Assembly (NCBI GenBank): GCA_964622375.1
Contig: CAZUQA010000055.1
Span: 1 to 29,514, forward strand
Direction of reading: 5' to 3'
DNA: 29,514 bases
Source: CAZUQA01 sp964622375
GTDB taxonomy: Bacteria > Bacillota_I > Bacilli_A > Erysipelotrichales > Erysipelotrichaceae
The notes below the pieces were generated by a model, which did not search any database, was not told where the DNA came from, and saw only the letters and a list, made by a program, of their open reading frames with translations. This document shows, piece by piece, positions 7,502-14,885 of the stretch (positions are counted from its first letter, which is position 1; every line of letters begins with the position of its first letter). The position numbers were made by a program, and so were the translations under genes.

Positions 7502-8147
7502 AATTGTAATCATCAATGGTAGTCCCAAGATTAAAGTCAGTGTCTCGAAAATGTTGATAGATTTCTTACAAAGACAGTTCAGCCAACCAGCGCCAGTATT
7601 TCAAGCAACCCAATTAATCGAAAAGCTGGCAGACCGTGATGAACTGTCGGCCTTACTTCAATCTGATGCCCTCTTATTGGTTTTCCCTTTGTACATCGAT
7701 GCACTACCGGCGCCTTTAGTTAAGCTTCTCAACTCTTTGGAAGCCCTTATTGCTGAAGAGCAACCCAAAAAACTCCCAGCTTTATATATGCTGGTCAATT
7801 GCGGATTCTTTGAAGCCCACCATAATTTTTTAGCTAAAGAAATAGTTGAAAACTTTGCGTTGGCTTGTGGTTTTAATTGGAATAACGGCTTGGCTATCGG
7901 CTGTGGCGGCTCACTGCTGACCTTTGCCACCAACTGTGATAGCCCGGTAACCCAACAGATCTATAAGCAACTAAAGGAACTGGCTCAAGCCATTGATACT
8001 CAGCAAGAACTGCAGGAAACAAAATTCATTCAACCGCAGATGCCCCGCATTACCTATATGCTAAGTGGAAATCTTGCCTGGAGAAAAGCAGCGAAAAAGC
8101 GTAATACCCGGCTTTCTCTTAAAGCAAAACCACATATTGCATCATAA
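7494..8147 (+). CDS. Flavodoxin-like NAD(P)H-dependent oxidoreductase
   Basis: A 217-residue protein opening with 'KIVIINGSPKIKVSVSKML', the FMN-phosphate loop of the NAD(P)H-dependent flavin reductase/flavodoxin superfamily. It continues with 'ALLLVFPLYIDALPAPLVKLL', the second flavin-contact region. Residues about 145-165 ('GLAIGCGGSLL') fit the third strand-loop. The basic C-terminal tail (about 190-217) is not part of the flavodoxin fold. It overlaps the preceding Isf-like gene by 8 nt. No iron-sulfur cysteines are present, so it differs from its partner and is not a simple duplicate. Role in the pair is unknown; it may hand electrons to the iron-sulfur flavoprotein. Confidence 0.82.
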   Translation: MSKIVIINGSPKIKVSVSKMLIDFLQRQFSQPAPVFQATQLIEKLADRDELSALLQSDALLLVFPLYIDALPAPLVKLLNSLEALIAEEQPKKLPALYMLVNCGFFEAHHNFLAKEIVENFALACGFNWNNGLAIGCGGSLLTFATNCDSPVTQQIYKQLKELAQAIDTQQELQETKFIQPQMPRITYMLSGNLAWRKAAKKRNTRLSLKAKPHIAS

Positions 8148-8394
8148 CTCAACCAACTTCACTAAGGTTTGTAGTTAAAAAAGTCAGTACAACTTCTAAA
8201 CACGCAGTTAATCTATTCTATCTTTTTTGTAAATTACCTTCTGATAAATGTTCTAGCTCGCTTACTAAAATTACAGCGAACAGCAATATTAATTATTAAC
8301 TGATTCTCCCAATATATTAAACCCTGCCCCTTGGGCAATCACTTGGCAATTGGTGCAAAAAAGCAACTACATTTTTTTGCTTACAGAATCATTT

Positions 8395-9015
8395 TTACTT
8401 GATATCAGTTAGTTCCTCATAAGCAACAATGGCTGCATACAGCCTTTCTTTTAGTGTATCGTTATCTACGGCTAAATCGTATCTACGATAATCCCACTTT
8501 TTCATCTTGCCGCTTAGTGTCAAGGCATATTCTGTAACTTTACCCGTTTTATCGATAGCTTCAATAATTTTACGAGCATCACTGTAATGCCGGTCTTCAA
8601 TAATGCCGTAGCCGGCTCCGTCAACAATCTTCGGATAATCAACTATCTTACTATCATTTTCCATATTTCTTATGTTGGTCAAGATAATTCTGAATTCCCA
8701 GTCAACCCCATAATCATAAGTCATAGTTAGCTCATCATTCACAATCAAATCCAACTCGTATAGCCTGACTTTTCTGGCATCAATTAGCTTTTCCGCACCA
8801 TAATAGTCGGCGGCTTCAATCATGGAATCATAGCGTTTCCCTTTATAGCTAATGTTGTATAAGTGATACATTGCTGTTTGAAAACTCGCCAACACTGTAT
8901 AGGCTATTCTGGCTACATTACTCGTACTCAGTATTTCGATCGACCGCCAAATCTTTTCTTCCAGACCTTTAACTTCAATTTTAAAAGTATAAACTGCTAT
9001 GTTGTATTTGCTCAT
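8395..9015 (-). CDS. Plasmid pRiA4b ORF-3-like family protein
   Basis: A 206-residue cytoplasmic protein of the pRiA4b ORF-3 family, whose function is unknown. Matching features are the opening 'YTFKIEVKGLEEKIWRSIEI', which corresponds to the family 'L.I.L.g..p.IWRri.v'. Next is 'TAMYHLYNISYKGKRY', where the family has a helix and then a strand with His-Leu. Then comes 'MTYDYGVDWEFRIIL', corresponding to 'f.Y.YDfGD.W.h.i.l'. A Gly-rich 'DGAGYG' segment precedes the acidic C-terminal helices. The first domain Asp of 'YDFGD' is replaced by Tyr-Gly-Val-Asp, a small divergence. A ribosome binding site, AGGAAAGGAAA, lies 7 nt upstream. The helical gene at 9176-9826 is upstream on the same strand with a 160-nt gap; the two may form an operon. 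Confidence 0.8.
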   Translation of the reverse strand: MSKYNIAVYTFKIEVKGLEEKIWRSIEILSTSNVARIAYTVLASFQTAMYHLYNISYKGKRYDSMIEAADYYGAEKLIDARKVRLYELDLIVNDELTMTYDYGVDWEFRIILTNIRNMENDSKIVDYPKIVDGAGYGIIEDRHYSDARKIIEAIDKTGKVTEYALTLSGKMKKWDYRRYDLAVDNDTLKERLYAAIVAYEELTDIK

Positions 9016-9175
9016 TTAAATATTTCCTTTCCTTGTTTTTCAACCTTTGAATTGGTAAATGATTTTAACTCTTTAATAATTTCATAGATGACAGGACTTA
9101 CTTTAGCCCGACTAAGCAGCGACTATAAACTGGACAATCTTCCTTTTCTCTGGTACAGGGTTAGTTTCACATGGA

Positions 9176-9826
9176 TCAGGCTTTCTCATACCAATCATCA
9201 AACCTTTCCTCCAGGCATTCTTTATCATCAGCGCTAATTTTAGAAACAGCCATGCCTATATCATAGTACTTCTTAGCATTTTTGTAGTCTTTGATAAGTA
9301 AGAATTGATCGACTAACTCCACATAGGCAAATATTCTTTTCTCATGTGTTTTTAGAAAGTCAACAATTAACAATTCCCCCTCTTTATACTTACCCAATTT
9401 GAACAGGGTACTGCATTTTGCTCTAATTGTCGCTTCATAGCTGTCCAAATCCATCTTGAAAGTCTGCAGTAGTCTATCGAGATAATCGAGAATCAATTCC
9501 AGTTTTGAATCAGCATTCAATAAAACTATTTCAAAATCCTGTAAAACATTATCGACAAACTCTTCAATAATCCCGCATTCATCTAGTTTTTTGTAGGTAT
9601 TGCTACCATGTACTTTGGCAAAATTTATCAGGTAATCTGCCACTTCTAAATAATAATCAAAAGCTGCGTCCTGATATTTCCCATCATCATTATAGAATAA
9701 TGCTTCAGCCTTTAAGTAAACGTCGTTTATTTCTTTATTAAAATATTTCCCGCGCGGTTTACGTAGGGCGCCTATACCAGCAAACGGATGGTCCCCACTA
9801 AAGTTTTCCATATTCTTCATTCTCAC
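9176..9826 (-). CDS. Uncharacterised alpha-helical, TPR-like protein; 5' end uncertain
   Basis: Unrecognised protein of up to 216 residues. After a short N-terminal loop with 'IGALRKPRGKYFNKE' it is almost wholly helical, with TPR-like pairs of helices: 'YQDAAFDYYLEVADYLI', 'LGKYKEGELLIVDFLKTH' and 'IKDYKNAKKYYDIGMAVS'. It may be a scaffold or regulator. The start is doubtful: GTG 9826, ATG 9820 (with GGTGAG close upstream) or ATG 9811 are possible. A far stronger promoter, Shine-Dalgarno and TTG start lie in the same frame at 9928 but are cut off by TAA and TGA. The N-terminus may therefore be truncated by mutation. The Gly-Lys-rich loop vaguely resembles a SEC-C zinc motif without its cysteines; that is weak. 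Confidence 0.6.
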   Translation of the reverse strand: MRMKNMENFSGDHPFAGIGALRKPRGKYFNKEINDVYLKAEALFYNDDGKYQDAAFDYYLEVADYLINFAKVHGSNTYKKLDECGIIEEFVDNVLQDFEIVLLNADSKLELILDYLDRLLQTFKMDLDSYEATIRAKCSTLFKLGKYKEGELLIVDFLKTHEKRIFAYVELVDQFLLIKDYKNAKKYYDIGMAVSKISADDKECLEERFDDWYEKA

Positions 9827-9895
9827 CGATTTTTTGATTGGCTCCCCCGTGACTACTTTCTGACATTTTACTAGATACTGCCATCATAAGCGGGC

Positions 9896-9928
9896 TTAAA
9901 CACCACAAGGGTTGATTTTTTCAGCCAA
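9896..9928 (-). CDS. Short open frame with strong translation start (leader peptide or interrupted N-terminus)
   Basis: A TTG at 9928 preceded by AAAGGAGG (9934-9941) at ideal spacing starts ten codons (MAEKINPCGV) ending at TAA 9896-9898. The frame is identical to that of the gene at 9826; a TGA at 9884-9886 is the only other stop between them. It is either a leader peptide or the original start of the downstream gene, now interrupted. Homopolymer runs (A6 at 9916-9921, G5 at 9844-9848, A6 at 9830-9835, as read on the - strand) make slippage or indels plausible. Confidence 0.35.
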   Translation of the reverse strand: MAEKINPCGV

Positions 9929-9951
9929 CTCGGTCCTCCTTTATATATAAG

Positions 9952-9974
9952 ATGATAATACTAAAAATTATCAT
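9952..9974. repeat. Inverted repeat overlapping the -10 of the 9928 promoter
   Basis: ATGATAAT (9952-9959) and ATTATCAT (9967-9974) form a perfect 8-bp inverted repeat with a 7-nt spacer. It covers the -10 and transcription start of the - strand promoter, a likely repressor site. The half-sites equal those of a Fur box, but the spacing (7 rather than 1) is wrong for one. Confidence 0.5.
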
Positions 9975-9995
9975 ATTCGTATACTCTATAGTCAA
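9967..9995 (-). promoter_or_regulatory. Strong sigma-A-like promoter upstream of the 9928 start
   Basis: TTGACT (9990-9995), a 17-nt spacer and GATAAT (9967-9972), one mismatch in each box. The expected start near 9960 gives a leader of about 32 nt to the AAAGGAGG/TTG start. Confidence 0.6.
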
Positions 9996-10213
9996 AACTG
10001 AGCCAAGAAAATTGCCATTCCGCGCTACTTGGGCCTAACCGAAAAACCCCGGGCTAAACTAATGAACCCCCAAATAATATTAATCGTTGTTCTTTGTTTC
10101 GCGGTAAATAGCTATTTCTCAGCTTTTATGCCCAAAAAGACCTTAATTAAAAAGTCTATCAGTTTTAAAGAAGCAATTTTTTCTCACATCAATAAATATC
10201 CCGGTAATATTTT

Positions 10214-10222
10214 TGTTATACT
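10214..10222 (+). promoter_or_regulatory. Extended -10 promoter for the 10249-14831 operon
   Basis: TGT-TATACT with the TGN extension, expected start near 10229, then GGGAGG (10237-10242) and the ATG at 10249. No consensus -35 is present. Confidence 0.55.
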
Positions 10223-10248
10223 TTAGCTAGAGCTTTGGGAGGTCACTT

Positions 10249-11070
10249 ATGAACAAAATTGATGAGATTAAGTATTACCAAACACGCTTTGAAACTTCAA
10301 GAAGACAACTGCTGAGTCTGGTTGCTTTTACCGCAATAAATCTGGTTTTGGTGATGATTCAAGCCGACTTCTACTTTATTTTCACGGCTTTGATCCCGGT
10401 TTATGCTTTGTATATTGGTAAAGAACTTACTTTGGAGTTTGGAGTCGCCTTTTATAACATTTTTGGTTATGGCATAGCTGTCTTTCTTCTTTTACTCTAT
10501 GGAGTTTCGTGGTTCTTCACCAAACGCTACCGGACTTTCATTCTTATCGCTTTTGTGCTTTTCCTCCTCGATTGTCTGGTCATGGTTTATTTCATTTTAG
10601 CTTATGGTTTTGAACTCAGTGATGCACCTAATCTGCTTTATCACGGCTGGATAATCTACACTTTAACGCTCAGTGTCATCGATTGGTATAAACTGCGAAA
10701 AGTTGCTCCCGAAGATGAAGAACTGGCCTTGACAGCTTTGGTACCTCCGGTTGCCGAAGTAACAACCCCGCTTGATTCTGTTGAAGCCGAGCCGAGCTTT
10801 GAAGTTCGAGCTGATGTCAACAAAGGTCGCACCGTGATATTTGCGGAATATGACGGCTTGCAAATAAGTATCAAACGCAGTCCGAAAAGAACCGAATTGA
10901 TAATTGATGGTCAAGTTTATGATGAATTTTACGGCTTGTTAGAAGGGAACTATACCTTAAAAGCCCAGGTCAACAATCATCTTATTGAAGGTAAATGTAA
11001 TGCCATTATCGGCATGATGTATATATATGTCGATGGCGCTTTAATTAAGAAGAAGTTACGTTTGTATTGA
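10249..11070 (+). CDS. Uncharacterised membrane protein with cytoplasmic beta-rich domain, first gene of the lactate dehydrogenase operon
   Basis: Unrecognised 273-residue protein. Four or five membrane segments occupy about 20-38, 41-58, 72-91, 96-120 and 128-146. A Glu/Pro-rich linker (about 150-190) leads to a C-terminal domain (193-273) of predicted beta strands with a 'KRTELIIDGQVYDEF' hairpin and a terminal 'IYVDGALIKKKLRLY'. No enzyme, transporter or sensor motif was identified. It has a strong ribosome binding site and lies 13 nt before etfB. In the Acetobacterium lct cluster a regulator precedes the Etf genes and a lactate permease follows them; here neither is present. The protein may sense or assist lactate metabolism at the membrane, but this is position-based inference. 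The domain could also be wholly unrelated. Confidence 0.65.
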   Translation: MNKIDEIKYYQTRFETSRRQLLSLVAFTAINLVLVMIQADFYFIFTALIPVYALYIGKELTLEFGVAFYNIFGYGIAVFLLLLYGVSWFFTKRYRTFILIAFVLFLLDCLVMVYFILAYGFELSDAPNLLYHGWIIYTLTLSVIDWYKLRKVAPEDEELALTALVPPVAEVTTPLDSVEAEPSFEVRADVNKGRTVIFAEYDGLQISIKRSPKRTELIIDGQVYDEFYGLLEGNYTLKAQVNNHLIEGKCNAIIGMMYIYVDGALIKKKLRLY

Positions 11071-11083
11071 GAAGGAAGGGTAA

Positions 11084-11881
11084 ATGGACATAATAGTTTG
11101 TATTAAGCAAGTTCCCGATGCCCGGCATGTTGATATTGACTCAGAAACCGGTAATTTGATTCGTGAAGGCGTCGATTCGCAAGTTAATATTTATGATTTG
11201 CATGCCTTGGAATACGCCATAAAACTACGGGAAAGCCTAGGTGGCACCATTACCGCCCTTTGTATGGGTCCGCCTCAAGCTAAACAAGCCTTACAGGAAA
11301 TGTTGATGTTGGGAGCCGATAAAGCTCTGTTGGTCTCAGATCGCGCTTTCGCCGGCTCTGATGTTTTGGCCACTTCCTATACCTTGTACCAAGCTATCTT
11401 AACTCTTGATCATTTTGACTTAATAATCTGTGGCAAACAGACAACAGATGGTGATACCGCCCAAGTCGGCCCGGCTTTAGCTGAGTTTCTTAATCTGCCC
11501 CATGCTGCTTGGGTCACCACAATTTTAGATGCTTCACCTCTGGCTATTACTGTCCGGCAGGATTTAGGTGAAACACTGCTAGAAGTGCGAATTGCCTACC
11601 CTGGCCTGATTACTGTGGAACAACTTAAAACCGCACCCCGCTTACCCTCCTATCAAAGAAAAAAGCAATTTTGCACTACGGAAATTCCAACGCTGACACT
11701 GTCCGATTTGCCTGATAAAGATCCAAATAATTATGGCAGTAAGGGTTCCCCCACTCAAGTGGAGCGGATCTTTCCCCCACCAACCAACACCACCAAAACT
11801 CTACTTACGGGAAGTAGTGCTGAACTTGCCAAGGAAATTTATCAAGTTTTGTTGACTAAGAAATATCTCACAGGTGATTAA
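11084..11881 (+). CDS. etfB: Electron transfer flavoprotein beta subunit (LctB-like)
   Basis: Beta subunit of a heterodimeric ETF; with EtfA it carries electrons between NAD(H), ferredoxin and the adjacent FAD dehydrogenase. The 265 residues match EtfB over the full length. The start is 'IIVCIKQVPDARHVDID' and 'LHALEYAIKLRES' follows. The adenine-nucleotide/flavin-binding segment 'GKQTTDGDTAQVGP' is at about 117-130. The long C-terminal arm that wraps EtfA follows 'APRLPSYQRKKQF'. The ribosome binding site AAGGAAGGG is strong. Its stop abuts the EtfA start with no gap. Gene order etfB, ferredoxin-etfA, FAD-oxidase equals lctBCD of Acetobacterium woodii, which couples endergonic lactate oxidation with NAD+ to ferredoxin oxidation. 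The assignment to lactate rests on that synteny. Confidence 0.93.
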   Translation: MDIIVCIKQVPDARHVDIDSETGNLIREGVDSQVNIYDLHALEYAIKLRESLGGTITALCMGPPQAKQALQEMLMLGADKALLVSDRAFAGSDVLATSYTLYQAILTLDHFDLIICGKQTTDGDTAQVGPALAEFLNLPHAAWVTTILDASPLAITVRQDLGETLLEVRIAYPGLITVEQLKTAPRLPSYQRKKQFCTTEIPTLTLSDLPDKDPNNYGSKGSPTQVERIFPPPTNTTKTLLTGSSAELAKEIYQVLLTKKYLTGD

Positions 11882-13066
11882 ATGGCAGAGATCGCGATAA
11901 ACTCGGAAAAATGTACCCTCTGTAATATTTGTTTAGGCGCTTGCCCTTTTGCGGCCATTGAAGCCCTTGACGGTAAAATGACAATCAATGCTGCCTGCAA
12001 GTTTTGTAAGGCCTGCGTCGACATCTGTCCTTTTCAGGCTATTGCGATTAAAGAAACAGTTACTTCCGCCGTTGATTTATCCTTGTGGCATGACATTTTA
12101 ATATTCGCAGAAGTCACAAAAGCTACTATCCACCCTGTGGTTTATGAGTTAATAGGAAAAGCTTTAGAACTGCAAAAGAATTACCCCGGCAACCTGCATT
12201 GCGTACTAATCGGCTCGGAAGTATTAAGTTGCGCTAAAAGTCTCCAGGGTTATGGTTTAAAACAAATTTTAGTCTTTCAAGATGCAAATTTTCGCTATTT
12301 TACAGCCGACGCTTATGCCAAAGTTTTTGCCGCAGCCATCGATTCAATAAAACCGGCAATCGTCTTAATCGGAGCAACACCAAGTGGACGCTCTTTAGCA
12401 CCACGTTTAGCAACCCGATTTCGCAGTGGCTTAACCGCTGATTGTACGGCTTTGAAAATTCAAGAGAACGGCAATTTAATTCAAATCCGACCGGCTTTTG
12501 GTGGTGATATAATGGCCCAAATTCTTACAAGCCATACTCGTCCCCAATTTGCGACCGTCCGCTATAAAACTATGGAGCGTGCAGTTTATCGCGGTGATAA
12601 TAGTGGAGATATCATTATTGAAACCACCCCGGTACCAGCCTTGACCATGGAAGTTCTAAAAGAAATCCCGAAGCCGGCTACAACCAACATCGCCGATGCT
12701 GAAATTATTGTAGCTGCCGGTAAAGGTCTTAAAAATGTTAAGGATTTGGAAATGCTTGAGGAACTAGCCACAAGACTCCAGGGCCAATTAGCCGGTAGTC
12801 GACCCTTGATTGAAAAGGGCTGGTTACCTTACACCAAACAAATCGGGCTTTCTGGACGAACGGTGAAACCAAAACTGATTATCACCTGCGGTATTTCCGG
12901 AACAGTGCAATTTACGGCAGCTATGCGTGAAGCCGAATGTATCATCGCTATCAGCACTGATGAAAAAGCCCCAATTTTTGATTGTGCTCATATCGGCATA
13001 GTCGGTGATCTTTATGAAGTAGTGCCGGCATTAATCGCTTTGTTGGAAAAAGGAGAAAGATTATGA
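11882..13066 (+). CDS. etfA: Electron transfer flavoprotein alpha subunit with N-terminal 2[4Fe-4S] ferredoxin domain (LctC-like)
   Basis: The FAD-binding alpha subunit, fused to a ferredoxin-like domain. Two cluster motifs are visible: C11-x2-C14-x2-C17-x3-C21-Pro and C39-x2-C42-x2-C45-x3-C49-Pro. After a linker comes the ETF alpha domain (about 68-250). The C-terminal FAD domain follows, with 'GLSGRTVKPKLIITCGISG' at about 322-340 and the closing 'GIVGDLYEVVPALIALL'. The N-terminal ferredoxin domain marks EtfA proteins of confurcating complexes such as LctC and CarE, which exchange electrons with soluble ferredoxin. The ribosome binding site AGGTGA lies in the end of etfB. It overlaps the next gene by 4 nt (ATGA). 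Domain reading is firm; which dehydrogenase it serves follows from the next gene. Confidence 0.95.
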   Translation: MAEIAINSEKCTLCNICLGACPFAAIEALDGKMTINAACKFCKACVDICPFQAIAIKETVTSAVDLSLWHDILIFAEVTKATIHPVVYELIGKALELQKNYPGNLHCVLIGSEVLSCAKSLQGYGLKQILVFQDANFRYFTADAYAKVFAAAIDSIKPAIVLIGATPSGRSLAPRLATRFRSGLTADCTALKIQENGNLIQIRPAFGGDIMAQILTSHTRPQFATVRYKTMERAVYRGDNSGDIIIETTPVPALTMEVLKEIPKPATTNIADAEIIVAAGKGLKNVKDLEMLEELATRLQGQLAGSRPLIEKGWLPYTKQIGLSGRTVKPKLIITCGISGTVQFTAAMREAECIIAISTDEKAPIFDCAHIGIVGDLYEVVPALIALLEKGERL

Positions 13067-14460
13067 GCGTCTACAAAAAACTAAGTGAAAACGATATCAC
13101 TTTCTTTCAAAGTATCTGTAGTGCCCAACTTCAACCTAATGAAGCTTACAGTCGTGACGAAATGCCCATTTATGGCGAGTATTTCCCGGAAATATTACTT
13201 TTCCCTAGCACTACCCAGGAAGTAAGCCGCATCATGGCTTATTGCAACTACAACACTATCCCATTGACGGTCAGAGGTTCGGGAACCGGTCTTTGTGGCG
13301 GTGCTGTCGCTATTTATGGTGGCGTTTTACTGAGCACCGAAAAAATGAATCGCATAATTGAAGTCGATCAAGAAAATATGACAGCCACCGTTGAACCCGG
13401 CGTCTTGCTGATGGACTTCTCGGCCCATGTTCTTGCTTTAGATCTTTTTTATCCTCCGGAACCCGGTGAAAAAAGTGCCAGTTTAGGTGGTAATGTGATG
13501 ACCAATGCCGGCGGCATGAAAGCGGTCAAGTATGGTGTCACCCGTGATTATGTTTTAGGTATGGAAGTCGTTCTACCGGATGGTCGAATAGTCGAAGTAG
13601 GCGGTAAGGTAGCTAAAAACTGTTCCGGTTACAGTTTACTGCATCTTCTGATTGGTTCTGAAGGCACCTTAGCTATTGTCACTAAAATCATCTTGAAACT
13701 ATTACCAAAACCCCAAAAAACTTTGACTTTGTTGCTTCCTTTTGACAGCTTGCCGCAATGTATTGCTGCAGTTCCGCTTATCATGGCAGCTAATCTGGCT
13801 CCGGTAGCTATTGAGTTCATCCAGAAAGAGGTCATACTTGAATCAGAAAAATACCTAGGCAAAGATTTCCCCGACAAATCAGCCCCGGCTTATCTGCTTT
13901 TGGCTTTTGACGGTCGCAGTCGCCAAGAAGTTACGGAAAGCGGCGATCGAGCAGCTGAAGTAGCTATAGCTGCCGGTGCTAAAGATGCCCTTTTTGCGGA
14001 CACCAGTGAAAGACAAAGTGGTCTGTGGGATGCCCGTGGTGCTTTTCTTGAAGCCATAAAGAGTTCGACTGATGAAATGGATGAATGCGATGTCGTAGTA
14101 CCCCGCAATAAAATCGCCGATTTCGTCAATTATACCGCCGCTTTGGAAGCGAACTACCAGTTGCGTATTCGTTACTTTGGCCATGCCGGTGACGGTAATA
14201 TTCATATTTATATCTGTCGTGATGGTTTAGAAGAAAGTTTGTGGCAAGAGAAACTTAAAGAGGTCATGAATGCCCTTTATGATAAAGCCAAGGAATTAGG
14301 TGGTAGCGTTTCCGGTGAGCATGGTATTGGCCATGCCAAAATAGCATACTTAAGACAATCGGAAGGTGAAGTGATTTTTGCGTTGCTCGCCAATATCAAA
14401 AAGGCTTTTGACCCAAATAATATCCTCAATCCCGGTAAGGTGGTAGATATAAAACGATGA
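13063..14460 (+). CDS. FAD-linked 2-hydroxyacid dehydrogenase (LctD-like lactate dehydrogenase, GlcD family)
   Basis: Predicted lactate dehydrogenase of the confurcating LctBCD complex. The 465 residues match the GlcD/D-lactate dehydrogenase family length (A. woodii LctD is about the same). The N-terminal FAD_binding_4 domain contains the FAD pyrophosphate loop 'RGSGTGLCGG' (71-80). The C-terminal FAD-oxidase domain carries the metal/substrate segments 'YFGHAGDGNIH' (about 372) and 'SGEHGIGHAK' (about 417) and ends with 'FDPNNILNPGKV'. It is preceded by GGAGAAAG and overlaps both etfA (4 nt) and the next gene (ATGA), so translation is coupled along the operon. Glycolate or 2-hydroxyglutarate are alternative substrates; the coupling to a ferredoxin-EtfA favours lactate. 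No lactate permease is seen in the window. Confidence 0.9.
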   Translation: MSVYKKLSENDITFFQSICSAQLQPNEAYSRDEMPIYGEYFPEILLFPSTTQEVSRIMAYCNYNTIPLTVRGSGTGLCGGAVAIYGGVLLSTEKMNRIIEVDQENMTATVEPGVLLMDFSAHVLALDLFYPPEPGEKSASLGGNVMTNAGGMKAVKYGVTRDYVLGMEVVLPDGRIVEVGGKVAKNCSGYSLLHLLIGSEGTLAIVTKIILKLLPKPQKTLTLLLPFDSLPQCIAAVPLIMAANLAPVAIEFIQKEVILESEKYLGKDFPDKSAPAYLLLAFDGRSRQEVTESGDRAAEVAIAAGAKDALFADTSERQSGLWDARGAFLEAIKSSTDEMDECDVVVPRNKIADFVNYTAALEANYQLRIRYFGHAGDGNIHIYICRDGLEESLWQEKLKEVMNALYDKAKELGGSVSGEHGIGHAKIAYLRQSEGEVIFALLANIKKAFDPNNILNPGKVVDIKR

Positions 14461-14831
14461 CCAATGTCGCTCTCTACCTCCAAGCCCAAGAGACATTAAC
14501 TGACATTATCAAGCAATTGGAGCCACTACAAACCAAATTTGAAAAAGGCAGCTCACAGTATACACTGCTAATCAGACGTTTAATGGCTTTTCATCTTGCT
14601 TTAGATCTGGTAAAACAAAAAAACTCTTACACCATAACTCCCTCATCCTATACTTCAGCCCAGCTACAACAAGCGATAAAAACGATTAGCTCCGCCTTGA
14701 AAAAAACAGAAAAGATACCGATTAAATTACGCCATAACCTTACACAACAACAGCGCCTATTAAGACAGATATCAGCTTATCATTTGGCTCTTGAATTAAT
14801 TGAAGAAGCTTTACAAACTTGTGAAAGTTGA
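14457..14831 (+). CDS. Small helical protein with internal repeat, last gene of the lactate dehydrogenase operon
   Basis: Unrecognised 124-residue, cytoplasmic, highly helical protein. A 13-residue core occurs twice, 63 residues apart: residues 40-52 (RRLMAFHLALDLV) and 103-115 (RQISAYHLALELI), both with A-x-H-L-A-L-acid-L. Each core is preceded by a Gln/Lys-rich helix, so the fold is probably a duplicated helical hairpin. There are no cofactor-binding motifs; the only Cys (residue 122) is near the end. It overlaps the LctD-like gene by 4 nt (ATGA), a strong hint of translational coupling. It might aid assembly or regulation of the Etf-dehydrogenase complex; that is inference from position only. 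Codon use looks like its neighbours. Confidence 0.7.
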   Translation: MTNVALYLQAQETLTDIIKQLEPLQTKFEKGSSQYTLLIRRLMAFHLALDLVKQKNSYTITPSSYTSAQLQQAIKTISSALKKTEKIPIKLRHNLTQQQRLLRQISAYHLALELIEEALQTCES

Positions 14832-14839
14832 TTTATAAT
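14810..14839 (+). promoter_or_regulatory. Promoter for the flavodoxin gene
   Basis: TTTACA (14810-14815), an 18-nt spacer and TATAAT (14834-14839), within and just after the end of the preceding gene. The transcript would start near 14846, at the first arm of a hairpin (TTACCG 14846-14851, CGGTAA 14867-14872) in its leader. Confidence 0.55.
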
Positions 14840-14885
14840 TGAGCCTTACCGTAAAAAGTGTCTTGTCGGTAAACCGGGAGAAAAA

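Larger units (their letters stand above)
9827..10248. other. Intergenic region: divergent promoters, dyad, short leader frame
   Basis: Its left half holds the - strand promoter, dyad, ribosome binding site and TTG start described separately. Its right half holds the + strand extended -10 promoter of the 10249 gene. The middle (about 10000-10200) shows nothing I can assign. A 54-65-codon open frame there has no ribosome binding site and is not counted as a gene. Confidence 0.5.

Noticed and set aside
8148..8394. AT-rich gap with several short inverted repeats
   Set aside because: No stem was long or GC-rich enough to call a terminator or RNA, and no frame was credible.
9952..9974. Fur-box-like inverted repeat (TGATAAT / ATTATCA)
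   Set aside because: The half-sites match, but the spacer is 7 nt rather than 1, so a true Fur box is not supported; it is kept only as an unspecified dyad.
10029..10226. Open frame of 54-65 codons with one hydrophobic stretch upstream of the 10249 gene
   Set aside because: It begins at TTG or an ATG without ribosome binding site and runs over the promoter of the next gene; no family resemblance.
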